Positions 50,433 through 58,353 of a stretch of 64,000 bases of DNA are shown in pieces. This DNA is from an uncultured Alphaproteobacteria bacterium. GTDB taxonomy: Bacteria; Pseudomonadota; Alphaproteobacteria; Rhizobiales; Aestuariivirgaceae. The notes under the pieces are model-generated. The model did not search any database, was not told the origin of the DNA, and saw only the letters and a program-made list of their open reading frames with translations. A program made the position numbers and the translations under genes. The stretch lies in contig CAMFKI010000010.1 in the NCBI GenBank assembly GCA_945957365.1, positions 45,078-109,077 of the forward strand, read 5' to 3'. Every line of letters begins with the position of its first letter. Position 1 is the stretch's first letter.

Positions 50433-51170
50433 GTGATCCGTCGCGCCCTTGCCTTCCAGCATATGGATGACGAACCGCCCGGCCTGTTCGGCCGCTTCCT
50501 CGCCGAGCGCGGGGTTGAGCTCGACGTGGTGATGTTGCACAGGGGTGAGGCGATTCCGTCGCTCGCCCCTTATGATTTCCTGCTGGTGATGGGCGGCGCC
50601 ATGGACGTGTGGGAGACCGATGCCCACCCTTGGCTGCAGCCTGAAATCGCCGCCATCCGTGAATGGACGTTCCAGCGCAACCGGCCCTATCTGGGCGTCT
50701 GCCTCGGCCTGCAGCTGCTCGCCGTGGCGATGGGCGGCGAGGTGGGACTGGCGCGCGAAGCCGAAGTCGGCTTCGGCAAGGTCGAGTTGAACGCGCTGGG
50801 CCACGCCCACCCGCTGACCCGGGGGCTGCCGTCCTCGTTCAAGATCATGCAGTGGCACCATGCCGAGGTGACCAGGCTTCCGGCAGGCGCCGAGGTGCTC
50901 GCCTCCTCCGCCGTGAGCCCCGTCCAGATCATGTCGGTCGGGCGCGAGATCATGGCCACCCAGTTCCATGGCGAGCTGACGCCGGCGCTGATCGACCGCT
51001 GGGCCCATATCCCGCAGTATCTCGAATGGCTGGACCAGGCCATGGGACCGGGCGCCTACCAGCGGGTGAAGGCCCAGTCGCGCCTGCAGCTCGCCAAGAC
51101 CGAGCGGGTAAGCCGGGCGATGTTCGACAATCTGCTGGCCAGCCGCCGCAGCCTGCGGGCCGCCGCCTGA
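50433..51170 (+). CDS. Class I glutamine amidotransferase-like protein
   Basis: The 245-residue protein has the GATase1 fold. The nucleophile Cys 90 is in YLGVCLGLQLLAVAMGG, and the His and Glu lie in ATQFHGELTP. It resembles stand-alone GATase proteins related to GMP synthase glutaminase-type (YfeJ-like) enzymes with unknown acceptor. The start is a GTG at 50433 with GAAGGA eight bases upstream; a TTG at 50427 is possible. A 125-base region free of genes lies before it, shared with the divergent MFS gene. Confidence 0.88.
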   Translation: MIRRALAFQHMDDEPPGLFGRFLAERGVELDVVMLHRGEAIPSLAPYDFLLVMGGAMDVWETDAHPWLQPEIAAIREWTFQRNRPYLGVCLGLQLLAVAMGGEVGLAREAEVGFGKVELNALGHAHPLTRGLPSSFKIMQWHHAEVTRLPAGAEVLASSAVSPVQIMSVGREIMATQFHGELTPALIDRWAHIPQYLEWLDQAMGPGAYQRVKAQSRLQLAKTERVSRAMFDNLLASRRSLRAAA

Positions 51171-51319
51171 TCTCCAACCTGTCGTAGGGTTAGGCCAACT
51201 CACCCTTCGCCAAGCTGCGAAATTTACACCTATAGTTGTTTCACTAAGCTCGGGTTTACCAGAGGTCATCCGGTGGGAAAACGGCGGAGCCTCTGAGAAA
51301 AACTTGGGGAGTGAAGCCT

Positions 51320-51619
51320 ATGAAAGCAGTGCCTTCGAAGACAAAGACCGACAAGGACGTGCTTGACGCCGCGGCGACGCGGACCCGCCTCGACACGATG
51401 TTGAGCCGTGCTTTCGATCCGGATGCCATCGGAGCCCACCGTCTGAATGCGGTGGAGACCGCGCGCTTCATTGCCGAGCAGAGCCGCAAGCTGCGGCTCG
51501 CGGCGATCCGCGCGGAGCAGCCGGCGCTCGTCTGGATGATCGAGAGCGTCTATTACGAGGCCTACACCGTGGGCTGCAGAAAACAGGGCCTTGAGGGCGA
51601 ACGCCCGCGCCGGGCCTAG
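51320..51619 (+). CDS. Small hypothetical protein
   Basis: A 99-residue, mostly helical basic protein with no motif I recognise. Its core reads HRLNAVETARFIAEQSRKLR and LVWMIESVYYEAYTVGCRKQ. The ATG at 51320 is preceded by TTGGGGA; a GTG at 51311 leaves no space for this site. Its stop overlaps that of the convergent HTH regulator (CTAG). It could be a DNA-binding or antitoxin-like protein from its size and charge, but that is speculation. Confidence 0.6.
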   Translation: MKAVPSKTKTDKDVLDAAATRTRLDTMLSRAFDPDAIGAHRLNAVETARFIAEQSRKLRLAAIRAEQPALVWMIESVYYEAYTVGCRKQGLEGERPRRA

Positions 51620-52500
51620 GAGGGCAGCGGAAGAAACTCCGTACCCTCGGGAACATCGAAGCCTTCGGACGTGATATCCGTCCGGAGGCTTCTCTCATCC
51701 AGTGACTGCATCCAGTTGGGACCTGTCGGAGGAGCAGCGCGCAGAAACCGCGCGATCACCGGATCGTCCGCCAGCTCGTCTCGGCGGTAGGCGCCGCAGG
51801 CGGCCAGCGCCTCCCGGGCGGAATGGCCGGACCCGAGGAAACGCATGATCCCCGACAGGGCGAGCGGCCCCCTGGGGCGGTGGGTGAGGACCATGGCCGT
51901 GAAGTAGTCGGTGCCCTCGACGGGTTTCAGATTGAGGTAGATGGAGCCATGCATCGGCCGCGGAATGCGCGTGCTGCCATTCAGGCAGGCTGACGCGGTG
52001 CCGTAGCCCACGGGGCCGCGATAACGGATCCGGGAGGCGGCGAAACCCAGCGCGGGCCCATCCTTAAATCGATTGCGGCAGGTGTGAAGCTGGCCGCCGC
52101 AGGCGCCCTGAAACACGTGCACCAGCCAGCGTGCCACCAGATCGGGATGGCCGTGCACCGGAAAATGGGCGTGATACAGGCCATTGCGCAGTGCATCCGC
52201 TGTCGCCTCCTGGACGCCGGCAAAGCCGGGCGGCACGGCGCCCCAATCGATTTCGGCCAAGCGAGACGAAGATGGGTTGGGGGCTGCGGCGGAGCCCACT
52301 GCCATCAGCTGCTCTTCGCTGATGCGGAGATAGTTGCAAATCTTGCGCATGTTGCGGGCGTTGGGAATGATCTGGCCCGCGAGATATTTGTTGAACTGCT
52401 GGCGATTTATTCCCGTCGCCTGGCAGGCCTGTGCAATCGATCCACGCGACAGGACCTTCTCCCGGAGGCCCTTGCCGAAGGCTTGTGCGAATCTGGGCAT
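51616..52500 (-). CDS. HTH (Cro/C1-type) transcriptional regulator with a large C-terminal domain
   Basis: A 294-residue protein. Residues 9-70 form a Cro/C1-type helix-turn-helix: GSIAQACQATGINRQQFNKY then LAGQIIPNARNMRKICNYLR. The remaining 220 residues (VHGHPDLVARWLVHVFQGAC, RPMHGSIYLNLKPVEGTDYF, TAMVLTHRPRGPLALSGIMR) form an unknown sensor-like domain. The start ATG 52500 lacks a good ribosome binding site; an in-frame TTG at 52521 is possible. The upstream 149 bases are clearly AT-richer than their surroundings. Confidence 0.8.
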   Translation of the reverse strand: MPRFAQAFGKGLREKVLSRGSIAQACQATGINRQQFNKYLAGQIIPNARNMRKICNYLRISEEQLMAVGSAAAPNPSSSRLAEIDWGAVPPGFAGVQEATADALRNGLYHAHFPVHGHPDLVARWLVHVFQGACGGQLHTCRNRFKDGPALGFAASRIRYRGPVGYGTASACLNGSTRIPRPMHGSIYLNLKPVEGTDYFTAMVLTHRPRGPLALSGIMRFLGSGHSAREALAACGAYRRDELADDPVIARFLRAAPPTGPNWMQSLDERSLRTDITSEGFDVPEGTEFLPLPS

Positions 52501-52649
52501 TTTCGAAATGTTATCGTTCAAACAACTTTAGTGACTTCACGAATACAACTAATGCTATCAGCATGTTCACGTACTCCACTCAAGATAGGGATACGTCCAT
52601 TGCTGAACAGGGGTTCAGTCGCAAATGACAAAAAATATAGGGATAGATA
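52501..52649. promoter_or_regulatory. AT-rich regulatory region of the HTH gene
   Basis: This space is visibly richer in A/T than its surroundings. It holds CTGAAC-AGGG-GTTCAG (52603-52618), a perfect 6-base inverted repeat, and two copies of TAGGGATA, one on either side of it. These are candidate operators for the HTH regulator whose gene begins here. No coding sequence is seen. Confidence 0.45.
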
Positions 52650-53234
52650 TTAGCGAAGACCGTCTTCACCCTTGATCTCCGAGGCCTTCAATCCGCCGAT
52701 GCGCGGCAATGGACGACCTCCGGTCGTAACGGCGACCGCAACCATGATCTCATTGGCGCGCGGGGCATCTGCGACGCGCACTTCCATGCCGTCGAAATGG
52801 CTCCTCACGAAGGCGGCGTCCTTGTGACCCAGCGGAATGTCGAGCGTGACACCCAGACCGCCGCGCTTCTTGGAGGACGGAATGAGGGCCGCTCCCTTGC
52901 CCAGCACCTTGCGGAAGGGTGCACCGAGCTTTGGATGGAGGATGGCGGCGGCATGCTCGAGCTCACCGTTTTCGCCCACCGCCGCTGCCTTGCCGTAGCT
53001 TTCGACGGTGCCGCCGTTGCTGCCCAGAGCCGCCACCGCACGCTCCGCCAGCATCAGGCCCAGCTCCTCGCCGATGTCGATCAGCTCCGACAGGTCATCC
53101 TGAAACTTTGATGCAAATGGGTTGGCGATGACGGCGATGGCGGCGGCACGTCGGATGGGAGGAGATACCTCTCGGCCCTGCTCTGTCAGCACCTCGTCGA
53201 CCACCGTGACGATCTTGCGGATCTTCGCCTTCAT
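52650..53234 (-). CDS. Amino acid synthesis family protein, DUF1185 (paralogue 1)
   Basis: A 194-residue protein of the AA_synth/DUF1185 family (PF06684). Typical are KIVTVVDEVLTEQGREVSPP, AVIANPFASKFQDDLSELID, YGKAAAVGENGELEHAAAIL and GHKDAAFVRSHFDGMEVRVA. It is a paralogue of the next gene, with the same end (KGEDGLR). The family is cytosolic and its reaction unknown despite the name. It overlaps the upstream paralogue by four bases and ends the Mo-hydroxylase operon. Confidence 0.88.
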   Translation of the reverse strand: MKAKIRKIVTVVDEVLTEQGREVSPPIRRAAAIAVIANPFASKFQDDLSELIDIGEELGLMLAERAVAALGSNGGTVESYGKAAAVGENGELEHAAAILHPKLGAPFRKVLGKGAALIPSSKKRGGLGVTLDIPLGHKDAAFVRSHFDGMEVRVADAPRANEIMVAVAVTTGGRPLPRIGGLKASEIKGEDGLR

Positions 53235-53815
53235 CGCAATCCGTCCTCGCCCTTGACGTCCGCGACGGCCAGGCCGCCTGAACGGGCGTGGACGCGGGGT
53301 CCGGTGGTCATGACGAGGCCCAGCACCAGCTCATCGGCGCGCGGCGCGTCGGTGATGCCGGCCTCGACCGAGTCGAAGTGGCTGCGCACATAGGAGGCGT
53401 TGATGTGGGTGACCGGGATGTCGAGCCTGGTGCCGGGGCCGCCCACCTTCTTGGCCGAGGGGACGATGGCCCTGGCGCCGCCCAGCACCTCGCGCATCGA
53501 ATAGCCGCCGGGAGCATGCCAGAGCGCGGCGTGCTCGAGCTCGCCCGCCGCACCGACGATCGCGCCCTTGCCGTAGCCCTCGACGGATTTCGGATCGCCG
53601 CCAAGCGCCGCCAGCAGGCGGCGGGCCATCTCGAGGCCCAAGGGCTTCAGGTCCTCCATGAAGGGCAGGATGTCCTCGTGCCAGGCGCCGGCATAGGGAT
53701 TTTCGACCACGGCGAGGATCAGCCCGCGCTTCGGCGGCACGGCGGCAGGCGGGCCGCCCTCATGATGGATCTCCTCGACCGAGACGAGGAATTTCCTGAC
53801 CCTTACCTCCGGCAT
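53231..53815 (-). CDS. Amino acid synthesis family protein, DUF1185 (paralogue 2)
   Basis: The 194-residue paralogue begins MPEVRVRKFLVSVEEIHHEG, a very typical DUF1185 start, and shares YGKGAIVGAAGELEHAALWH and SYVRSHFDSVEAGITDAPRA with its neighbour. The start ATG 53815 lies 56 bases inside the end of the UPF0280 gene; an upstream longer start is less typical. Two adjacent copies suggest a heteromer or specialised substrates. Position after UPF0280 and a molybdenum hydroxylase points to a shared catabolic pathway. Confidence 0.88.
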   Translation of the reverse strand: MPEVRVRKFLVSVEEIHHEGGPPAAVPPKRGLILAVVENPYAGAWHEDILPFMEDLKPLGLEMARRLLAALGGDPKSVEGYGKGAIVGAAGELEHAALWHAPGGYSMREVLGGARAIVPSAKKVGGPGTRLDIPVTHINASYVRSHFDSVEAGITDAPRADELVLGLVMTTGPRVHARSGGLAVADVKGEDGLR

Positions 53816-54647
53816 CGAACCTCCCAACGGTGCGGGTTTCGCCCGCGAGATGCAGGGCTGCAGCGGTGATCCGCCGTTCCGCCACCAGTGTTTCGGCAAA
53901 GGCTACACCGGCGGCGAGCGCGGCGACAACCTCCTTCGGCGCGAGCGGTCCCACGGCGCGCGTCACCTGCCGCTGGCCGAGGTCGCTGTCCGGCTGGAGC
54001 GCGGAAGCCGGCGTGCGGGTGACCGCGGAGTGGCCGGGAAGGTCCACCGCATTGGCGATGAGGGTGACCGCGGCATCGGCGAAGGACGCCTGTTCGGCCA
54101 GCACCGTCACGGCATCGGCGATGCCGAGCGAGAAGGAGCGGCCGCGCCAGCCGCTGGTGGCGATGCCGCGCACCCGGTCCCCCGCCGCGATGCGCGCGGT
54201 GGAGAACAGCGACGGCCGGTCCGGCCGGTCGACGAGGCCCACGTCATAATGCTGCCCCTCGCCCAAGTGCAGCGCGATGTCGCCGCCGTTGTTGACGAAG
54301 GCGCGGGGAAGCTGGGCCGCCGCGAGCATGGCCGCCAGCATCTCCTCCGCCACGCTGCCGGCCACCGCGGCCATGGGCGTGATGAAGGCGTGGCGGACGA
54401 GCGGCAGCGTGGCGCGCCACATGCGCCGGGCGATCGCACCTCGCGGCTCCCCGCCAGCCGGCCGGCGCAGCAGCGGCAGCTCGGCGCAGAGCTCGTCCAG
54501 CACGGTGGCGAAGCGGGCGTGCGCGGCGGCGTAGGCACGGCCGACCTCCGCCGGATCGCCCTCGGCGCCGATGATCAGGTCGATGGGGCCGTCGTTCAGG
54601 TGCAGCCTGCGGCCGTCGGGCAGCATGTGCGCCTGCACGCGGGTCAT
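53760..54647 (-). CDS. UPF0280 family protein
   Basis: The 295-residue protein belongs to UPF0280. Characteristic are QAHMLPDGRRLHLNDGPIDL near the N-terminus, AVAGSVAEEMLAAMLAAAQL, FVNNGGDIALHLGEGQHYDV and GIATSGWRGRSFSLGIADAV, which resemble the FAD-binding part of ApbE-like flavin transferases in overall pattern. The reaction is unknown. It starts with an ATGA overlap to the molybdenum hydroxylase gene and its last 56 bases overlap the DUF1185 gene in another frame. Confidence 0.87.
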   Translation of the reverse strand: MTRVQAHMLPDGRRLHLNDGPIDLIIGAEGDPAEVGRAYAAAHARFATVLDELCAELPLLRRPAGGEPRGAIARRMWRATLPLVRHAFITPMAAVAGSVAEEMLAAMLAAAQLPRAFVNNGGDIALHLGEGQHYDVGLVDRPDRPSLFSTARIAAGDRVRGIATSGWRGRSFSLGIADAVTVLAEQASFADAAVTLIANAVDLPGHSAVTRTPASALQPDSDLGQRQVTRAVGPLAPKEVVAALAAGVAFAETLVAERRITAAALHLAGETRTVGRFDAGGKGQEIPRLGRGDPS

Positions 54648-57373
54648 GGGGTGGCGGACTTCAGCGCCGCGAGCACACGGTCGGGCGTTGCCGGGATCTG
54701 CGTGATGCGCGCACCCGTGGCGTGGTGGATGGCATTGAGGATCGCCGGAGCGGTGGGGATCAGCGCCTGTTCGCCGATGCCCTTGGCGCCGAAGGGCCCG
54801 GCAGACGAGGCGCGCTCGACGAGGATCGACTGGATCGCCGGCACGTCGCCGATGGTGGGGATCAGGTAATCATGAAGGTTCTCGCCGCGGCCCGGCGTGA
54901 ACTCCTCCATCAATGCCATGCCGATGCCCTGCGCGACACCGCCCTCGATCTGGCCTTCGACCAGCATGGGGTTGATGGCGCGGCCGACGTCATGCGCCGC
55001 CACGATGCGCAGCACCCTCACCCGGCCCAGCCGCGTATCGACCTCGACTTCCGCCAGATGCGCGCCATAGCCATAGACGGCATAGGGATTGCCCTGGCCA
55101 TCGGCATCGAGGGCTGAGGTGGGCGGATCGAATGTTTCCTCCGCACACTGCACATAGCCGTGCCCGTCACGCGGCAGGCCGGAGAGATCGATCGCGCGCA
55201 CCACACTGTCGTCGCGCACCACCAGCTTGCCGTTCTCCAGCGACAGGGTGGCCCCCTCGCCCGCGTTGGCAAGGCGCAGCAGCTGCTGGCGCAACGCCCG
55301 CCCGGCCCGCTGCGCCGCCGTGCCGGTGACGAAGGTCTGGCGCGAGGCAGAGGTCTTGCCGCAGTCGGGCGTCAGGTCGGTATCGGCCGAGACCAGATCG
55401 ATCAGCGACAGCGGCAGTCCCAGCGCATCCGCCGCGATCTGGGCGATCACCGTGTTTGAACCCTGCCCGATGTCGACCGCGCCCTGGTGCAGCGACAGGC
55501 GGCCATCGGGCTTCAACCCGAAGCGGATGGTCGACGGGTTGGGCAGCGAGGTGTTGCCGCAGCCATAGAACATGCCGGCGACGCCGGCACCGCGCTTCAT
55601 CCGGTCGCTCGCGCGGTTGAAGGCCTCCGCCGCGGCGCGCCAGGCATGCCACTGCGGCTGCAGCGCCTCGAGACAGTCGCGGATGCCGACGCCATCGCCC
55701 ATCACCTGGCCGGTGACGGTGGGTGTCGCGTCGGTGAGCGCATTCCGGATACGGAAGGCGAGCGCGTCGAGGCCGAGTTTCGCCGCCAGCATGTCCAGCA
55801 TCTGCTCCTGCGCCACCACGGTCTGCGGCACGCCGAAGCCGCGGAAGGCGCCGGCGGGCACGCAATGGGTGAGCACGGCGCGCGTGTTGGCGCGGTAGTT
55901 GGGCACCCTGTAGGGCCCCGAGGCATGCACCGGCACGCGGTTGGCCACGGTGGGGCCCCACGAGGAATAGGCGCCGGTGTTGAAGTCGGCCTCGAAATCC
56001 ATGGCGAGCAAGGTTCCGTCGCGCGCCGCCGCGATGCGCGAGCGCATGATGGCGGGATGGCGCTTGGTGGTGGACTGCAGCGACTCGGGACGGGTGTAGA
56101 CCATGGCGGCGGGCCGACCCGTGAGCCACGCGGCGAGTGCCACATAGGGCTGGACCGAGAGATCGAGCTTGGAGCCGAAGCCGCCGCCGCAAGCTGAAGG
56201 AATGATGCGGACCTGCTCCGGCGCCAGCGCCATGATGGCGGCGGTGTCGTCGCGGTCGAGATAGGGTGCCTGGGTTGAGGCGGTGATCTCGATGCGGTCG
56301 CCGACGCGCCGGGCCCAGCCGGCCTCGGGCTCGATATAGGCGTGTTCGACGAAGGCCGTTTCGAATATGCCTTCGATGGCGATGGCAGCGGACGCGAAGG
56401 CGGCGGCGACGTCGCCCGTCTCCACGTGGCCGCGCACCAGGATGTTGCCGGGACGCGTGTCGTGCAGTTGCGGTGCGGCGGGGTCGAGCGCTGCGGCGAT
56501 GGTGAGCACGGGGGCGCGCTCCTCCCAGGTGACCGGGAACGCGGTGAGGTCGAGCGCCGCGATGGCGGCGCGTTCGCCCACCACGGCGGCGACGGCTTCG
56601 CCGCGGAAGCGCGCCTCGGTTTCAGCGAAGACCGGCTGGTCGGCGAAGGGCGGGATGACCCCGAAGATGTTGCGGCCCGGAATGTCGCGCGCCGTCAGCA
56701 CGCGCACGATGCCCGGTCGACCTGCGATGAAGGCCTCGATGTCGCCGAAACGGAAGCCGGCGCGATGATGGGGCGAGCGGATCGCCCTCACCCACAGCGC
56801 ATCGGGCGGAATGGCATCGGCGCCGAAGACTTCCGTGCCGGCGGCCTTCGGAATGCCGTCGAGCCGGGCGATGCGGGCGCCAACGGCACGGCCCCGCTCC
56901 GGCGCGGCCTCGGCATGGATCGTGCCGTACGCCGCATCCTCGACAGCATCGATGATCTTGGCATAGCCGGTGCAGCGGCAGAGCACGCCGCCGAGCGCAT
57001 CCGCGATCGCCGCGCGCGATGGCCTCCCCTCGCGGTCGAGCAGCGCCACGGCGGCCATCAGCATGCCCGGCGTGCAGATGCCGCACTGGGCGGCGCCGCG
57101 CGCCAGGAAGGCCTGCTGCAGCAGCGCGCCCTTCGCCGTGGCCGCGAGGCCTTCGACGGTGGCGACCTTCGTGCCCTCCACCTGCGCGGCCGGGACGAGG
57201 CAGGCACAGGCGGCCTCGCCGTCGATGAGCACGGTGCAGGCGCCACAGTCGCCGGCGTCACAGCCGCTCTTGGTGCCCTTGTGCCCGAGATGGCTGCGCA
57301 GCACCTCGCTGAGGCGCGTGGCGGGCGCGGCATCGCAGCGGACGGCGGCGCCATTCAACTCGAAGGAAATCAC
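54644..57373 (-). CDS. Xanthine dehydrogenase-family molybdenum hydroxylase, [2Fe-2S] and Mo domains fused
   Basis: The 909-residue protein fuses an N-terminal ferredoxin domain (Cys 38, 43, 46, 58; Cys 97, 100, 132, 134) with the molybdopterin-binding domain, as in Desulfovibrio aldehyde oxidoreductase. Mo-domain marks are GGGFGSKLDLSVQPYVALAA, CVPAGAFRGFGVPQ, YGCGNTSLPNPSTIRFGLKP and the catalytic Glu in GAKGIGEQALIPTAPAI. Substrate could be a purine, aldehyde or N-heterocycle; Glu/Arg residues of true xanthine dehydrogenases cannot be judged. It works with the FAD protein encoded upstream (ATGA overlap). Confidence 0.93.
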   Translation of the reverse strand: MISFELNGAAVRCDAAPATRLSEVLRSHLGHKGTKSGCDAGDCGACTVLIDGEAACACLVPAAQVEGTKVATVEGLAATAKGALLQQAFLARGAAQCGICTPGMLMAAVALLDREGRPSRAAIADALGGVLCRCTGYAKIIDAVEDAAYGTIHAEAAPERGRAVGARIARLDGIPKAAGTEVFGADAIPPDALWVRAIRSPHHRAGFRFGDIEAFIAGRPGIVRVLTARDIPGRNIFGVIPPFADQPVFAETEARFRGEAVAAVVGERAAIAALDLTAFPVTWEERAPVLTIAAALDPAAPQLHDTRPGNILVRGHVETGDVAAAFASAAIAIEGIFETAFVEHAYIEPEAGWARRVGDRIEITASTQAPYLDRDDTAAIMALAPEQVRIIPSACGGGFGSKLDLSVQPYVALAAWLTGRPAAMVYTRPESLQSTTKRHPAIMRSRIAAARDGTLLAMDFEADFNTGAYSSWGPTVANRVPVHASGPYRVPNYRANTRAVLTHCVPAGAFRGFGVPQTVVAQEQMLDMLAAKLGLDALAFRIRNALTDATPTVTGQVMGDGVGIRDCLEALQPQWHAWRAAAEAFNRASDRMKRGAGVAGMFYGCGNTSLPNPSTIRFGLKPDGRLSLHQGAVDIGQGSNTVIAQIAADALGLPLSLIDLVSADTDLTPDCGKTSASRQTFVTGTAAQRAGRALRQQLLRLANAGEGATLSLENGKLVVRDDSVVRAIDLSGLPRDGHGYVQCAEETFDPPTSALDADGQGNPYAVYGYGAHLAEVEVDTRLGRVRVLRIVAAHDVGRAINPMLVEGQIEGGVAQGIGMALMEEFTPGRGENLHDYLIPTIGDVPAIQSILVERASSAGPFGAKGIGEQALIPTAPAILNAIHHATGARITQIPATPDRVLAALKSATP

Positions 57374-58200
57374 GAGATCCCCGCCGCAAGGTCCAGTGCC
57401 TCGCCGATGGCGGAGAGCGCCGCCTCCATCCGATAGGCCGCGCTGGCGCGCACGTCATCGATCGGTGACAGGTCTGCGAGGTGGCGAGGTGCGACGAGTC
57501 GCGACGGCCGCCCGGCGAGGCCGCGCAGATCGGCCTCGAGGCCCGGCAGGCGTTGCGCCACCGGCGAGGCCGCGCCCACTGCCACGGCGGCACGGGCGAT
57601 GCGGCCCGCGGCATCTGTCTCCACCACAGCCGATGCCATGAGGATGGAGATCACCAGGTAACGCCGTGCACCGAGCTTCACGAAGGCCGATCCTGCCCGT
57701 GGCGATGGCTTCGGCACCAGCACCGCGGTGACGATCTCGCCCGGCGCCAGCGCCGTCTTTCGATAGCCGGTGATGAAGGTGCGGAGCGGCAGCACGCGGC
57801 GGCCCTGCGGCGAGGCCAGTTCGACGCTGGCATCGAGGCTGAGCAGCGGCGGCACGCCATCGGCCGCGGGCGAGGCGTTGCACAGGTTGCCGGCGATGGT
57901 GCCGCGGTTCTGGATCTGGACCGAGCCCACCTCGCGCGCCGCCGCGCGGAGGCCATCGAAGGCCGCTGGAAGCTCGGCGCGCAGGATGTCGGTCCAGGTG
58001 GTCGTGGCGCCGAAGCGGAAGCCATCCGCCGTTTCGCTGATGCCACGGAGGCCGGCAACCCGCGAAAGATCGACCACCGGCCGCGACAGCGGCTTGTCCA
58101 CATGGGCGGGATAGACGTCGGTACCGCCGCTCACCGCCATCGCGCCCTCGGCGGTCATGGCGCGGGTCGCCTCGTCGATGGTCGTGGGCCGGGCGTACAC
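57370..58200 (-). CDS. FAD-binding subunit of the molybdenum hydroxylase (CoxM/XdhB type)
   Basis: The 276-residue flavin subunit relays electrons from the iron-sulfur clusters. Motifs are VSGGTDVYPAHVDKPLSRPV, EVGSVQIQNRGTIAGNLCNA and SPAADGVPPLLSLDASVELA, where the two Gly-rich loops bind FAD. The GTG at 58200 is chosen because the frame continues without any family similarity upstream, and AAGGA lies nine bases ahead of it. It heads the operon and is divergent from the cyclase gene. Confidence 0.9.
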   Translation of the reverse strand: MYARPTTIDEATRAMTAEGAMAVSGGTDVYPAHVDKPLSRPVVDLSRVAGLRGISETADGFRFGATTTWTDILRAELPAAFDGLRAAAREVGSVQIQNRGTIAGNLCNASPAADGVPPLLSLDASVELASPQGRRVLPLRTFITGYRKTALAPGEIVTAVLVPKPSPRAGSAFVKLGARRYLVISILMASAVVETDAAGRIARAAVAVGAASPVAQRLPGLEADLRGLAGRPSRLVAPRHLADLSPIDDVRASAAYRMEAALSAIGEALDLAAGIS

Positions 58201-58353
58201 GCCTGAGTTTCCTTGCCGGTTGCAGCGGCCGAGTGTGTGGCGCGGCCATGGGCGTGTCAAGGACGGGCGGCCGTTGCAACCCGATTCATCATGCGAAATC
58301 AAATTGCTAAGTCGCTGTCTTCCCCGTAGCTTGGGGCCCTTCCCCGAAGTCGC

